Source: Stutzerimonas kirkiae
Lineage (GTDB): Bacteria; Pseudomonadota; Gammaproteobacteria; Pseudomonadales; Pseudomonadaceae
Length of the DNA stretch: 64,000 nucleotides
Reading direction: 5' to 3'
Assembly: GCF_004327335.1 (NCBI RefSeq)
Contig: NZ_QJUO01000002.1
Coordinates: forward strand, 124,001-188,000
Numbering within the stretch: position 1 is the first letter of the stretch; each line of letters opens with the position of its first letter. The notes beneath the pieces were generated by a model. It was not told the origin of the DNA and did not search any database. It saw only the letters and a list, made by a program, of their open reading frames with translations. Made by a program: the position numbers and the translations under genes. This document shows, one piece after another, positions 37,233 through 46,076 of the stretch.

Positions 37233-37997
37233 ATGATGAACGCCCCTTCGCTTGCCACTGTGAAAACATTGTTCGCACGCTCGCGTAATCGCTGCGCCTT
37301 CCCTGACTGCTTTGCGCCTGTCGTAGAAGATACAGGCACGGTAACCGCGGAGATTTGCCACATCCGTGCACTCAGTCCACGCGGCCCTCGTTACAGTAAG
37401 AACCAGACACTGGAGGAGCGTAACTCCGCCGCGAACCTCGTTCTAATGTGCGGACGCCATCACAAGATCATCGACACCGAGACTCGGAAGTACACCACGG
37501 CCATGCTCCTGAGGATCAAGCAGGAACACGAGGAACAGGGCTTCGCCGAAATCTCCCCCACTGGGGCCCGAGTTGCCCAGCAGCTTCTTGCCAACTACAC
37601 GCAGATCACTGTGATAGGGAACCACGGCAATGTGGCAATCCAGAGTCCTGGCGCGATCCAGGCCAGGTCGATCACAATAAAAAACACACGCGCAAAACTC
37701 TCTGTAGCGCCCCCAGCTGGGTCAATCGGAGCAGCCCGGGCTAAGGTCGCCTACTGCCAGCACCTCATTGACCGATATCAGGAGTACCAGAAGGCCGACT
37801 GGAGCGGCAAATCTGACTTCAAATATGCTGCGATCCACATCGCGCTCAAAAGAACCTTCGGCGCGTCATGGAAGCTGCTAGACGAAGAACAGTTCGACGA
37901 GCTTGTCGCATACCTCCAAAAACGTATTGATGCCACCATCATTGGAAAGCGCAACCGGGCAAGAGGTCACCCGAATTACAGCTCCTTCGAAGTGTAA
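37233..37997 (+). CDS. HNH endonuclease-like protein
   Basis: 254 residues. The N-terminal HNH zinc site is clear: RCAFPDC, AEICHIRAL, then LVLMCGRHHKIID (residues about 20-85). A short beta-rich segment follows (ITVIGNHGNVAIQSPG), then a helical C-terminal domain with aromatic residues and the end HPNYSSFEV. Starts at 37233 (a second ATG follows at once) behind AGGA. Nucleases of this form occur as single-gene or two-gene defence modules; a role in defence is inferred from island context. It is unrelated to the HNH protein at 15992-17194. Confidence 0.75.
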   Translation: MMNAPSLATVKTLFARSRNRCAFPDCFAPVVEDTGTVTAEICHIRALSPRGPRYSKNQTLEERNSAANLVLMCGRHHKIIDTETRKYTTAMLLRIKQEHEEQGFAEISPTGARVAQQLLANYTQITVIGNHGNVAIQSPGAIQARSITIKNTRAKLSVAPPAGSIGAARAKVAYCQHLIDRYQEYQKADWSGKSDFKYAAIHIALKRTFGASWKLLDEEQFDELVAYLQKRIDATIIGKRNRARGHPNYSSFEV

Positions 37998-38193
37998 CAG
38001 CATGAGATTTAACCCGTCACTCAAGCCAACGCCACTTTACAGCGTGGCTTAGTTTAGATGTTAGTGTGGCCAATAGCTAATAAACAAAGGCCTACTGATA
38101 GTGGCAGACTAGAGTCTCCCCATAGCCACCGGTCGCGCCCCCAGGAAGTCGAGGAGCATAGAAGTGTCTCATTACCTAACCTTTGAATTCTCC

Positions 38194-38221
38194 GGCGGCG
38201 CACGTTCTGTCGTGCGCCGCC
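38194..38221. other. 11-bp GC-rich hairpin without T tract
   Basis: GGCGGCGCACG and CGTGCGCCGCC form a perfect 11-bp stem with a 6-base loop, 34 bp downstream of the stop of the minus-strand gene at 38255. Neither strand has a T tract, so it is a structural hairpin rather than a classic terminator. Confidence 0.55.
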
Positions 38222-38254
38222 CGGTGAGCGGGGCGAACTCTTCAGCCACAACCC

Positions 38255-39067
38255 TTAGGCTCTGGATACATTCTGAACCAGATAGCGCCTAGTTATACCT
38301 TTTGCAGAAACAACACGCTTCACATCTAGGCGAATTTTTCCTTGACCAGGCTCTTGAGCATGATGAAGTGACCACGTTATTCGGCGACGCTGAGAGGAAC
38401 TCGCATTTTCATCAAGTTTGAAGGAGACCGTTCTCTTTAGATTATCGTCGTAAAACCTGCCAATCCCAGAAAGTATGTTGTAGCGAGTCACATTGCCTGA
38501 AATATCTCTAATAACATTTTGTTCGGTTTGAATCGAAACACTTTTCAGGGTTTCTGAGTCCAATCTTACAATTTCGCCGATACGGCTTCGTTTAATAACA
38601 ATGACCATGTTATCAAATTTTTTAATTGGTCGATGAGCTTGCTCCAATGGAATTTCTAGAGCTTCTTCCATTTCACCAATGAATGGTTCGACACGCTCTT
38701 CAAGCTTCTTGACTTGCGCTGTTTCTGGTTTGTATTCTTGATCGAGAGTTTTAGACCACGTCCACTTTACAAGATCATAGAAAACATTTGCAATCACACT
38801 TGTCCCTATCGCAACTGCATAAGAATTTTCTACGGCTAGAGTTATAAGCTCTTCAAAGCTACCTTTACGCGATGGGTTGATATAAAGCTTTGCGCCATTT
38901 ATTGAGTTTCCTTTTTTCCTTATTTCTCCGTCATTCAACAAAGCATGTGTCGTAATGGACAGGGCTTTTGCAAAGCCCTGTAGTGAAACGGATGCATCAT
39001 ACATATCAAGCCGCCCATCTTGGGCATCACCATTATGGTATGAAATCTTAAAGCTTATCTGCTTCAT
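38255..39067 (-). CDS. unknown protein with a central hydrophobic helix (DUF7946-like?)
   Basis: 270 residues, AT-rich. The N-terminus (MKQISFKISYHNGDAQDGRL, then DMYDASVSLQGFAKAL) is reminiscent of DUF7946, a family I know only by name, so the link is tentative. A hydrophobic helix lies at about 84-107 (AVAIGTSVIANVFYDLVKW). The C-terminal half is beta-rich and basic (RRITWSLHHA, RRYLVQNVSRA). It is transcribed alone, with 187 bp of spacer to the convergent HNH gene. Could be a small defence or membrane-associated factor; nothing in the sequence fixes a function. Confidence 0.6.
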   Translation of the reverse strand: MKQISFKISYHNGDAQDGRLDMYDASVSLQGFAKALSITTHALLNDGEIRKKGNSINGAKLYINPSRKGSFEELITLAVENSYAVAIGTSVIANVFYDLVKWTWSKTLDQEYKPETAQVKKLEERVEPFIGEMEEALEIPLEQAHRPIKKFDNMVIVIKRSRIGEIVRLDSETLKSVSIQTEQNVIRDISGNVTRYNILSGIGRFYDDNLKRTVSFKLDENASSSQRRRITWSLHHAQEPGQGKIRLDVKRVVSAKGITRRYLVQNVSRA

Positions 39068-39445
39068 TCATTGTCCTTGTGAATACTCGTGTCGGCCACC
39101 AGCTACAGATAAACATCAGCTGGTGCATTAAAGCAGGCTGTCCGCGTTAATAACGTAGCTTGTTTGAGCTGGCTGGATTGCTCTAGATTTAGGTTTGTAT
39201 GGAAAATTTGGTGGATTATTATACATCGTCCCCACTGTTCCTTTTGCTGTGCTGTCTGGCCTGGCAGAGGCTACGCCGCTCAAAACCGGTATCAATCCTC
39301 ACCATTAGGGCCTGGCCGGCATCTGCCCACATAGGCGAACTACTTCGGGAAGTGACAGAGCTAATGCGAGAGCTCAGTGAGCAACGCGATGCTTGCTATC
39401 ATCCGTTTTTCATACCAACGCTTGGAGAGTAGTGTCTGAACATAT
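39068..39445. other. intergenic region, no supported gene
   Basis: About 380 bp between the stop of the giant fusion gene and the start of the gene at 38255, both on the minus strand. It should contain the promoter of the latter. The one plus-strand frame here (78 codons) lacks a ribosome site and similarity. Confidence 0.4.
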
Positions 39446-42400
39446 CTATACCAAACTGAACAAAACACTCATCGGCCCACTGCCGCTATGGCTGCGGTAC
39501 CTCACCTTCCCGTAATAGGTAAACGCCGCAGCCTTGCCGTTTTCGACTTTGTTCTCCCGTACGAACAAGTGAATTCCGATGCCGAGTTTTTCGTGCTCAA
39601 TGATTTCTTTTCCCCGCTTGCTGCTCGGTGTGGTCGCGTTCTGGCTCTGCCAGTGAAAGTTCTGCTCGTCGAGCCAATGGTCTAGGTAGCGATGCTCCTC
39701 GATCCTACCTTGTTTGTTCAGGGTCACCAGCAACACATGGGCACGCTGCTCGGTCAACACGACGTGGCCGACGTTCCAGTTACCGGGGTTGAACTCAACG
39801 CCAAATAGCGCCGGAATCTCCTCACGCTGGAAACGCTCACCGATTGCCATTTCCAGCGGATCCAACACCGCCTTGAGACGGGCGAAGGTGTGTAACTGCT
39901 CGCGTAGCTCTTCGGTAACGGCAATATCAGCGTAGTCAGGATTGTTAGCACGCAGGAGGTAGCTGCCGTCTCCCGCCTTGAGAATCATCCTTAACAGGTA
40001 CTGATTGTCGCCAGCGGCGTCCTGGCGCTCAATAGCCATGGTGGTGCCTGTGATCGAGCCCGCGCTTTTGGGGTTGATCTGCTCGAGCAACAGGTAATCA
40101 CCATCGCGGATCGGCTGTTTGCCGCCATTCATGGAGTTACCGGAGGCCCGAGCAATAAAGTGTCGTGAGCTATCGAGGCGACCATAGCCCTCCCCAACCA
40201 GGCGGTACTTCACACTGTCTACCGTGCCGGTCTTAAAATGGCCGCAGGCGATTTTCAGGTTGGGGAAGAAGGGCAATTCGGTACCACCGCGTACGGTGAC
40301 AGGTAGGGTGACCACCGGGGCTGCCGTAATCGCCTTACGCGCTTCGTAGGAGGCCAATCGAAAGTCCACCAACTCCTGCACTAACTCCGAAAAGCTCTCC
40401 CGCTCTGCTGCAGATATCTGAAAACTCGGGACAAAACGCCCTTGCTCCACGGCGAAAAAGCGCTTGCCGCTGTTCTTCCGGTTGCCACCGATCCAGGCAT
40501 TGATCGGATTGTTCTGCCAGTAGCGCAACCAGGCCGGTGCGCTGCCGTCGACCAACCGCGCCTGCTCCTCTGGCAGATCGGCAAGTAGCGGTCTACGCCG
40601 TTGCAAAAGCTGCCAAGAACGCTCGGCCAAGACAGCTTCACTGGGCGCCGTACGCCAGCCATCCAGCTCCTGGAAGGCCTCCAGCAGAATCATCTTGAAG
40701 CTCTTGGTCATAGCGGTGGTTTCCAGCTCGCGCAGGAAGGGCCTATGTGTTTTGACCAGATCACGTTGCGCCTCAGACAAATCGTCCATTTGCTCCAACA
40801 GAGAGAACCAGCCGCCGAATTGCCTACGCATCTGTTGCAAGCTGGCACCGGAGCGGTAGAACTCGCTCAGTGTTGGCCGCCGACTCAGCCCCTCCCACAA
40901 TGCCCGGTAGTGGCTCTGTACACCGTCGCTATCAAGCGATTTGAGGAAGTCGAGCAGCTGCAGGTCGTAGTTGACGAAGCATCCCTCAGGCAATTCCAAG
41001 CGCTGTTCTGCAGCGGCGTGGGCAAACGCGGCCAGTTGCCTATGGTTCATGCTATTGCCCATCAACGCCTGCGGCTTGTGTAGGAAGCTCTGGTGGTTGC
41101 CAATAAAATCGAGCACCACCAGTTTGTCCTTGCCCTCAGCCTTGCGCAGGCCCCGACCCAATTGCTGTAGGAAGAGAATCTTCGACTCTGTCGGCCGCAG
41201 CATCATCACCGTATCGATGGCAGGTAGATCGACGCCTTCGCTGAACAGGTCGACCGAGAAGATCAACGGCAGTCGACCATCGCTCAGTTGTTCCAGAGCT
41301 TCACCCCGCGATAGAGTCGAACCGGCATACACGGCGGCGGCTTCGACGCCTTGCTTGCGGAAGAATTCAGCCATGAATTCGGCATGGCGGATCGAAACGC
41401 AGAACGCCAGCGTCCGGCTTTGGGCATGCGCGCGCCAGGTCTTCAACACATGGCGTGCCCGCCCCAGAGTAGCGAGCTTATTAGCCAGTTGCTTAGGATC
41501 GAAACGGCCATTGCGCCAAGGAATCGACTGGTAATCCACGCTGTCGTCGAAGATACCGTAGTAGTGGAAAGGTGCCAGCAGTTTGCTTTCGATACCACGG
41601 AATAGGTTGGTCTCGAACACCAGATTGTCGTCGCACAGCGAGAGGATGTTGGAGCAGTCGGTGCGATCCGGCGTCGCCGTCAGGCCTAGCAGGAACGACG
41701 GCAGAAAGTAATTGAGTAAGCGGTGATAGGTGGGAGCAGCGGCATGGTGGAATTCGTCAATGACGATGTAATCGAAGTGCTTTGGCGAAAAACGCTCCAG
41801 ATGTTCGATACGTCCGAGTGTCTGCACCGAAGCGCAAAGCACGTCGACCTGACTGTCACGCTGCTGCCCCATATAGAAGCCAACCCGCAGCCCCGTCCGA
41901 ATACGCACAAAGGTCTCAGCCGCCTGGTGCAAAATTTCCTCTCGATGAGCCACGAATAAAACTCGTCGAGCACCAGCCTGTTTGGCATCGAAAGCGGCTA
42001 ACCAGGTCTTACCGAGCCCGGTCGCCAGCACTACCAAGCCGCGCCGATAGCCGCTCTCGCGGCTCTGAGCCAGAGCTCGCAACGCTTCCTCCTGAATACT
42101 CGTCGGCGTCGGTGGTGGTTCCATCTCCAGACTGCCCGGCGCGATGGAAACCGGAGGCGGTTGGCGCCGTGTCTCGTAGCTGTCTATCCAGTCATGACTC
42201 AATGGTTTGCAGCGTGGATGGGCGAACAGCTCTTCGAAGCGACTGCGTGTCTCAAGAAATCCATCATCGCCGGGATAGTCGATGCGGTAGTTCCATTCCA
42301 AGCCATCGCGCAACGCCTGCCGGCTGATGTTGCTCGATCCGATAAACGCCTGCCCACACAGTTGCCCTTCCGTCTGAGCGGCGAACAGGTAGGCCTTCAT

Positions 42401-43297
42401 GTGGAAACTGCTGCCGGCGCTTTCGTAGACGCGCACCTGAGCCCCCTCCTCTTGCAGCAACATCAGACTACGCAACGCTTCAGGGTCGGTGACGTCAAGG
42501 TAATCGCTGGTGACGATACGTACCCGAACGCTCGGTGCTGCCTCCTCGCTCGGCTTCAGCCGCGCGAGCAGATCGGGCAGCAACAAGCGCAATCCCGTGC
42601 TCTTGATGAAGGCCACCGCCATATCGATTTCGCTGGCAGTATTGATCGCAGCACACAGGTGCGGCAGGAAGTGGTTCAGCTGGCCACCAGTGACCAGGCG
42701 AGCCAAGGGCGCCGGTTGGCGCCAAACCAAAACGTTCAACCAGGCATCACTACGGCCTGGACGCTGATCAGCTGTGTGCCAATAACTAACATTGGCCACA
42801 TCAGCCAAAGGTGCCAGCCAGAGCTCCATCTGTGCTTCAACCGCGTCGGTAAAGCGACGGCCCTGGTGCTCACGCTCCCCCTCACCCACCTTGAAGCTGC
42901 AGTAGAAGACCCCGCCAGGTTTCAATGCCTGCCACAAGCGGGTGAGCACATCGGGCATCTGGGCATGAGGCACATGCAACAAGCTGGCGCAGGCCCATAC
43001 GCCATCGTACAAGTTGAGTTCAGTGACCTCGGCAAATCTCCGTACCGGCACGGGCTGGCCAAGGTGCTTACTAGCGAGCTCCGCCAAGGCTGGCGAGGCA
43101 TCGAAGGCCGCAACACGATAACCACCCGTGGCAAATGCCTTAGCGTCACGCCCGGAACCGCAACCAGCATCCAGGATGTAGCCGCCGGCAGGTATCGACT
43201 CAAGAAAACGTGCATACAGCGCACTCATATCCACGTCGACAGTATCAGCAAAAAACTGCTCGGCATTCTGCTCGTAGTAGCTGTACGTATCGCTCAA
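39446..43297 (-). CDS. five-domain fusion: methyltransferase, PLD nuclease, SF2 helicase, S24-like peptidase, DUF3427
   Basis: 1283 residues. (1) Residues 1-190: class I SAM methyltransferase, motif I LDAGCGSGRD (42-51). (2) 195-370: phospholipase D-like nuclease, SFHMKAYLF (His299, Lys301) and GSSNIS (320-325). (3) 395-760: SF2 helicase, Walker A ATGLGKT (425-431), DEFH (514-517), TATPDR, and motif VI QQLGRGLR (711-718). (4) 1010-1128: LexA/UmuD-like S24 region, with Ser1055 in ASGNSMNGG and Lys1107 in LLRMILK. (5) 1160-1283: DUF3427, ending GPMSVLFSLV. Stand-alone, minus strand, in a defence-rich region. PLD-helicase-DUF3427 proteins are widespread in islands; the added methyltransferase and peptidase suggest a self-contained restriction or stress-response machine. 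Activity is inferred. Confidence 0.85.
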   Translation of the reverse strand: MSDTYSYYEQNAEQFFADTVDVDMSALYARFLESIPAGGYILDAGCGSGRDAKAFATGGYRVAAFDASPALAELASKHLGQPVPVRRFAEVTELNLYDGVWACASLLHVPHAQMPDVLTRLWQALKPGGVFYCSFKVGEGEREHQGRRFTDAVEAQMELWLAPLADVANVSYWHTADQRPGRSDAWLNVLVWRQPAPLARLVTGGQLNHFLPHLCAAINTASEIDMAVAFIKSTGLRLLLPDLLARLKPSEEAAPSVRVRIVTSDYLDVTDPEALRSLMLLQEEGAQVRVYESAGSSFHMKAYLFAAQTEGQLCGQAFIGSSNISRQALRDGLEWNYRIDYPGDDGFLETRSRFEELFAHPRCKPLSHDWIDSYETRRQPPPVSIAPGSLEMEPPPTPTSIQEEALRALAQSRESGYRRGLVVLATGLGKTWLAAFDAKQAGARRVLFVAHREEILHQAAETFVRIRTGLRVGFYMGQQRDSQVDVLCASVQTLGRIEHLERFSPKHFDYIVIDEFHHAAAPTYHRLLNYFLPSFLLGLTATPDRTDCSNILSLCDDNLVFETNLFRGIESKLLAPFHYYGIFDDSVDYQSIPWRNGRFDPKQLANKLATLGRARHVLKTWRAHAQSRTLAFCVSIRHAEFMAEFFRKQGVEAAAVYAGSTLSRGEALEQLSDGRLPLIFSVDLFSEGVDLPAIDTVMMLRPTESKILFLQQLGRGLRKAEGKDKLVVLDFIGNHQSFLHKPQALMGNSMNHRQLAAFAHAAAEQRLELPEGCFVNYDLQLLDFLKSLDSDGVQSHYRALWEGLSRRPTLSEFYRSGASLQQMRRQFGGWFSLLEQMDDLSEAQRDLVKTHRPFLRELETTAMTKSFKMILLEAFQELDGWRTAPSEAVLAERSWQLLQRRRPLLADLPEEQARLVDGSAPAWLRYWQNNPINAWIGGNRKNSGKRFFAVEQGRFVPSFQISAAERESFSELVQELVDFRLASYEARKAITAAPVVTLPVTVRGGTELPFFPNLKIACGHFKTGTVDSVKYRLVGEGYGRLDSSRHFIARASGNSMNGGKQPIRDGDYLLLEQINPKSAGSITGTTMAIERQDAAGDNQYLLRMILKAGDGSYLLRANNPDYADIAVTEELREQLHTFARLKAVLDPLEMAIGERFQREEIPALFGVEFNPGNWNVGHVVLTEQRAHVLLVTLNKQGRIEEHRYLDHWLDEQNFHWQSQNATTPSSKRGKEIIEHEKLGIGIHLFVRENKVENGKAAAFTYYGKVRYRSHSGSGPMSVLFSLV

Positions 43298-43523
43298 ACT
43301 TCGCTTCCTTGTGCGACAACCAATGCTCAGAGGCTGAGGGAGAGGGCCGCTCTATTTAGCACATTGTGGTCGCCTTGTTCAGCCAGCGCGTAAATCGTGC
43401 AAAGACGCTCATTTGAGTCGCCCTCTGACGGCCGCAGCAAAATATTGGTGACGAGCCATTCAATTCAAAAAATTCTCAGTCATACATCACTGCAATGACA
43501 TCCCCACCATGGAGTCTCAAACC

Positions 43524-43853
43524 ATGTCATTGCAGTGCCCCCGCTGTCACTCCCCCAAAGTCGCTTCACTCCATCATGCAATGAAGATCGCCGCCGCGGT
43601 CGGTGCTGTAGGTGGTGCCGCTCGTGGAGCCAGCGCTGCCCTGGCCGGCGGTCAGGCTGGTGCAGTAATTGGTGCTGTTGCTGGCCCGCTGGGCATCACG
43701 CTCGGATCCGTATCAGGCGCCATTCTCGGAGGCCTCGTTGGCGGTGCCGGTGGCTGTGCCCTTGGTGCCCAGCTCGGCGACAAGCTGGATCGTCACGTGC
43801 TGGCCAACAACCTGTGCCTGATCTGCGGGCACCGCTTCAACCTGCCGGCCTGA
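43524..43853 (+). CDS. glycine-zipper protein with terminal zinc-binding Cys pairs
   Basis: 109 residues from the ATG at 43524 (MSLQCPRCHSPKV), with GGAG upstream; an ATG five codons earlier is in frame. A CPRC pair opens the protein and CLICGHRF closes it. Between them lies a long Gly/Ala-rich membrane-like segment (AVGGAARGASAALAGG, GAILGGLVGGAGG). The two Cys pairs probably form one zinc ribbon brought together across a glycine-zipper hairpin. The gene at 47789 has the same plan. It precedes the DUF932 gene by 95 bp. Function unknown. Confidence 0.65.
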   Translation: MSLQCPRCHSPKVASLHHAMKIAAAVGAVGGAARGASAALAGGQAGAVIGAVAGPLGITLGSVSGAILGGLVGGAGGCALGAQLGDKLDRHVLANNLCLICGHRFNLPA

Positions 43854-43948
43854 TCAGACTCTCCCTCCTCCATTCCCCCACTACTCCCGGTTGGTGCTGC
43901 GCTCCCGCGCAGCGCTTTATGCCGGCTATGGCTCAAAGGAAACTCACC

Positions 43949-44917
43949 ATGGCTCATCAAATCGAACAAATGGCTTATGTCGGCCAAACTCCTTGGCATG
44001 GCCTGGGCAACAATCTGCCACGCAAGCAACCTATCGAAGTCTGGCAGCGTGAAGCAGGCATGGACTGGCAAATCCTGGAAAGCCCCGTTCACTTCAAGTC
44101 CGATGCTGTAGGCCACCTGGGCGCTATTCATTCCTTCCCCGAGCAAAAGGTGCTCTTCCGCTCGGACACCAAAGCACCGCTGTCGGTGGTTTCCCAGCGC
44201 TATCACACCGTGCAACCGCGAGAGGTGCTGGAGTTCTACCGCGACCTCACCGAGGTCTCCGGCTACGAGCTAGAAACAGCTGGCGTGCTCAAGGGCGGCC
44301 GTAAGTTCTGGGCGCTGGCGCGTACCGGCCAAGGTGCTGCGCTCAAGGGTAACGATCAGGTCAACGGCTACCTGCTGCTGGCCACGTCCTGCGACGGCAC
44401 CCTGGCCACCACGGCAACGCCAACCACGGTACGCGTGGTGTGCAACAACACACTGACCGTCGCCCTGGACGGCACTACTCGCGCGATCAAGGTGCCGCAC
44501 AACACCCGCTTCGACTCCAAGGTGGTGAAGAAACAGCTCGGCATCGCCGTCTCGCAATGGGACGACTTCATGTATCGCATGCGCGCGTTGGCCGAACGCA
44601 AGGTGCAGTGGCATGAGGCCCTGGGCTTCTTCATGAATGTGTTGTGCGAAACCTCGCCGACCGGCGCCCTGCCGGAAGTGCTGCCGAACGAACGCGCCGT
44701 GCGCAAGGTGCAGGAGCTGTACGAAGGTCGGGGGCGTGGCTCGAACCTGGAGTCGGCTCGTGGTACTGCCTGGGGACTGCTCAATGCCGTGACCGAGTTC
44801 GTCGACCACGAGCGGCGTGCACGCAGCACCGAATATCGCCTGGACTCGGCCTGGTTCGGCCAGGGCGCGCAGATCAAGCAACGCGCCTTGGACACCGCTC
44901 TGCAATTGGTCGCCTGA
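43949..44917 (+). CDS. DUF932 (phage/plasmid LGT-type) protein
   Basis: 322 residues starting MAHQIEQMAYVGQTPWHGLG, the hallmark opening of DUF932 proteins, followed by VVSQRYHTVQPREVLEFY and VRVVCNNTLTVAL. Such genes are common on plasmids, phages and islands beside single-strand annealing and exonuclease genes; their biochemical role is unknown. AGGA upstream of the ATG at 43949; the 138 codons of open frame upstream belong to the neighbouring gene in another frame. It ends just before a strong terminator that separates it from the YqaJ gene. Confidence 0.85.
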   Translation: MAHQIEQMAYVGQTPWHGLGNNLPRKQPIEVWQREAGMDWQILESPVHFKSDAVGHLGAIHSFPEQKVLFRSDTKAPLSVVSQRYHTVQPREVLEFYRDLTEVSGYELETAGVLKGGRKFWALARTGQGAALKGNDQVNGYLLLATSCDGTLATTATPTTVRVVCNNTLTVALDGTTRAIKVPHNTRFDSKVVKKQLGIAVSQWDDFMYRMRALAERKVQWHEALGFFMNVLCETSPTGALPEVLPNERAVRKVQELYEGRGRGSNLESARGTAWGLLNAVTEFVDHERRARSTEYRLDSAWFGQGAQIKQRALDTALQLVA

Positions 44918-44940
44918 CCTCTACCCTCCTCACCCCATAA

Positions 44941-44979
44941 CGCCCGATCAGCCTCGTCGCTGATCGGGCGTTTCTATTT
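44941..44979 (+). terminator. Rho-independent terminator after the DUF932 gene
   Basis: CGCCCGATCAGC and GCTGATCGGGCG form a perfect 12-bp stem with a CTCGTC loop, followed by TTTCTATTT. It lies 24 bp after the DUF932 stop and 16 bp before the next start codon. Confidence 0.9.
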
Positions 44980-44995
44980 CCGCATGGTGAACACG

Positions 44996-45997
44996 ATGAA
45001 AGCGACTCCGTTGAGCAGTACCGGCAAGACTCGCCCGGCGCTGCGCCTGATCAGTACCAAGGAACTGCCCCGCGAAGACTGGCTGGCCGTGCGCAAGCAA
45101 GGCATCGGCAGTTCTGACGCCTCGGCCGCAGTCGGCCTGAATCCCTATAAATCGCAACTGGAGCTGTGGCTGGAAAAAACCGGCCGCGACGCCAGGCTGC
45201 CGAAGGCCGACCCGCATGACGAGCAAAGCCCGATGTACTGGGGCAACGTGCTGGAACCCATCGTGGCCTGGCACTACAGCAAGCGCACCGGCAACAAGGT
45301 GCGTCGCATCAACGCCGTGCTGCAGCATCCCAACCCGGAACTGCCCTGGATGCTGGCCAATATCGACCGCGAGGTGATCGGTGCCGAGGACGTACAGATC
45401 CTCGAATGCAAGACAGCCGGCTTGAACGGGGCACGCCTTTGGAAAGAGGGTGTGCCCGAGTATGTGCAGTTGCAGGTGATGCACCAGCTCGCTGTCACCG
45501 GCAAGCAGGCGGCGGATGTGGCGGTGCTGCTCGGCGGCCAGACTCTGGAGATCCATCGTATCGAGCGGGACGAGCAGATGATCGCCCGCCTGATCGAGCT
45601 CGAACGGCGTTTCTGGCATTACGTGGAAACGGATACACCGCCACCCGCCGACGGCAGCGCCTCGGCCGAGCTCGCCCTGCGATGCCTCTATCCCGAGGAC
45701 AACGGCCAGACGCTAGACCTCAGCGGTAATGCTGGCCTGGCAGCAGCTTTCCTGGAATTGAAGGCGGTACGCCAGTCGATTGCCGGGAAAGAAAATCGCG
45801 AAGCCGAACTCAAGCAGCGCCTGCAGCAGGCCATGGGCGATGCCACTCGTGCGGCGTTCTCCAGCGGCAGCATCACCTGGAAGAAAGCCAAGGACAGCGT
45901 AACCCTCGATGTGGCGCGCCTGCTCAAGGACAAGCCCTATCTCCAGGCGAAGTACCCGCTGCTGAAACCCGGCTCACGCCGCTTCCTGATCAACTGA
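44996..45997 (+). CDS. YqaJ-family viral recombinase (lambda-exonuclease-like)
   Basis: 333 residues. The PD-(D/E)xK exonuclease signatures of the YqaJ family are present: IGSSDASAAVG (38-48), GNVLEPIVA with Glu87, Asp124 in ANIDREV, and the ECK catalytic triad at 137-139 (ILECKTA). The enzyme would resect double-stranded ends to feed a single-strand annealing protein. I start at the ATG at 44996 because GGTGA lies five bases upstream; an ATG at 44984 is in frame. Together with the DUF932, Gp3-like and RadC genes it forms a recombination block in one direction. Confidence 0.9.
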   Translation: MKATPLSSTGKTRPALRLISTKELPREDWLAVRKQGIGSSDASAAVGLNPYKSQLELWLEKTGRDARLPKADPHDEQSPMYWGNVLEPIVAWHYSKRTGNKVRRINAVLQHPNPELPWMLANIDREVIGAEDVQILECKTAGLNGARLWKEGVPEYVQLQVMHQLAVTGKQAADVAVLLGGQTLEIHRIERDEQMIARLIELERRFWHYVETDTPPPADGSASAELALRCLYPEDNGQTLDLSGNAGLAAAFLELKAVRQSIAGKENREAELKQRLQQAMGDATRAAFSSGSITWKKAKDSVTLDVARLLKDKPYLQAKYPLLKPGSRRFLIN

Positions 45998-46076
45998 CTT
46001 CCCAACTCCCTCCCCCTTGGCCAGCACCGCAGTTCGCGCTGCAGGGCTGGCTTTTCTCGTTTCGAGGAGAACCACC

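Noticed and set aside
40601..41083. Plus-strand frames inside the 1283-aa fusion gene
   Set aside because: Antisense shadows; the minus-strand protein has continuous domain similarity across the whole interval.
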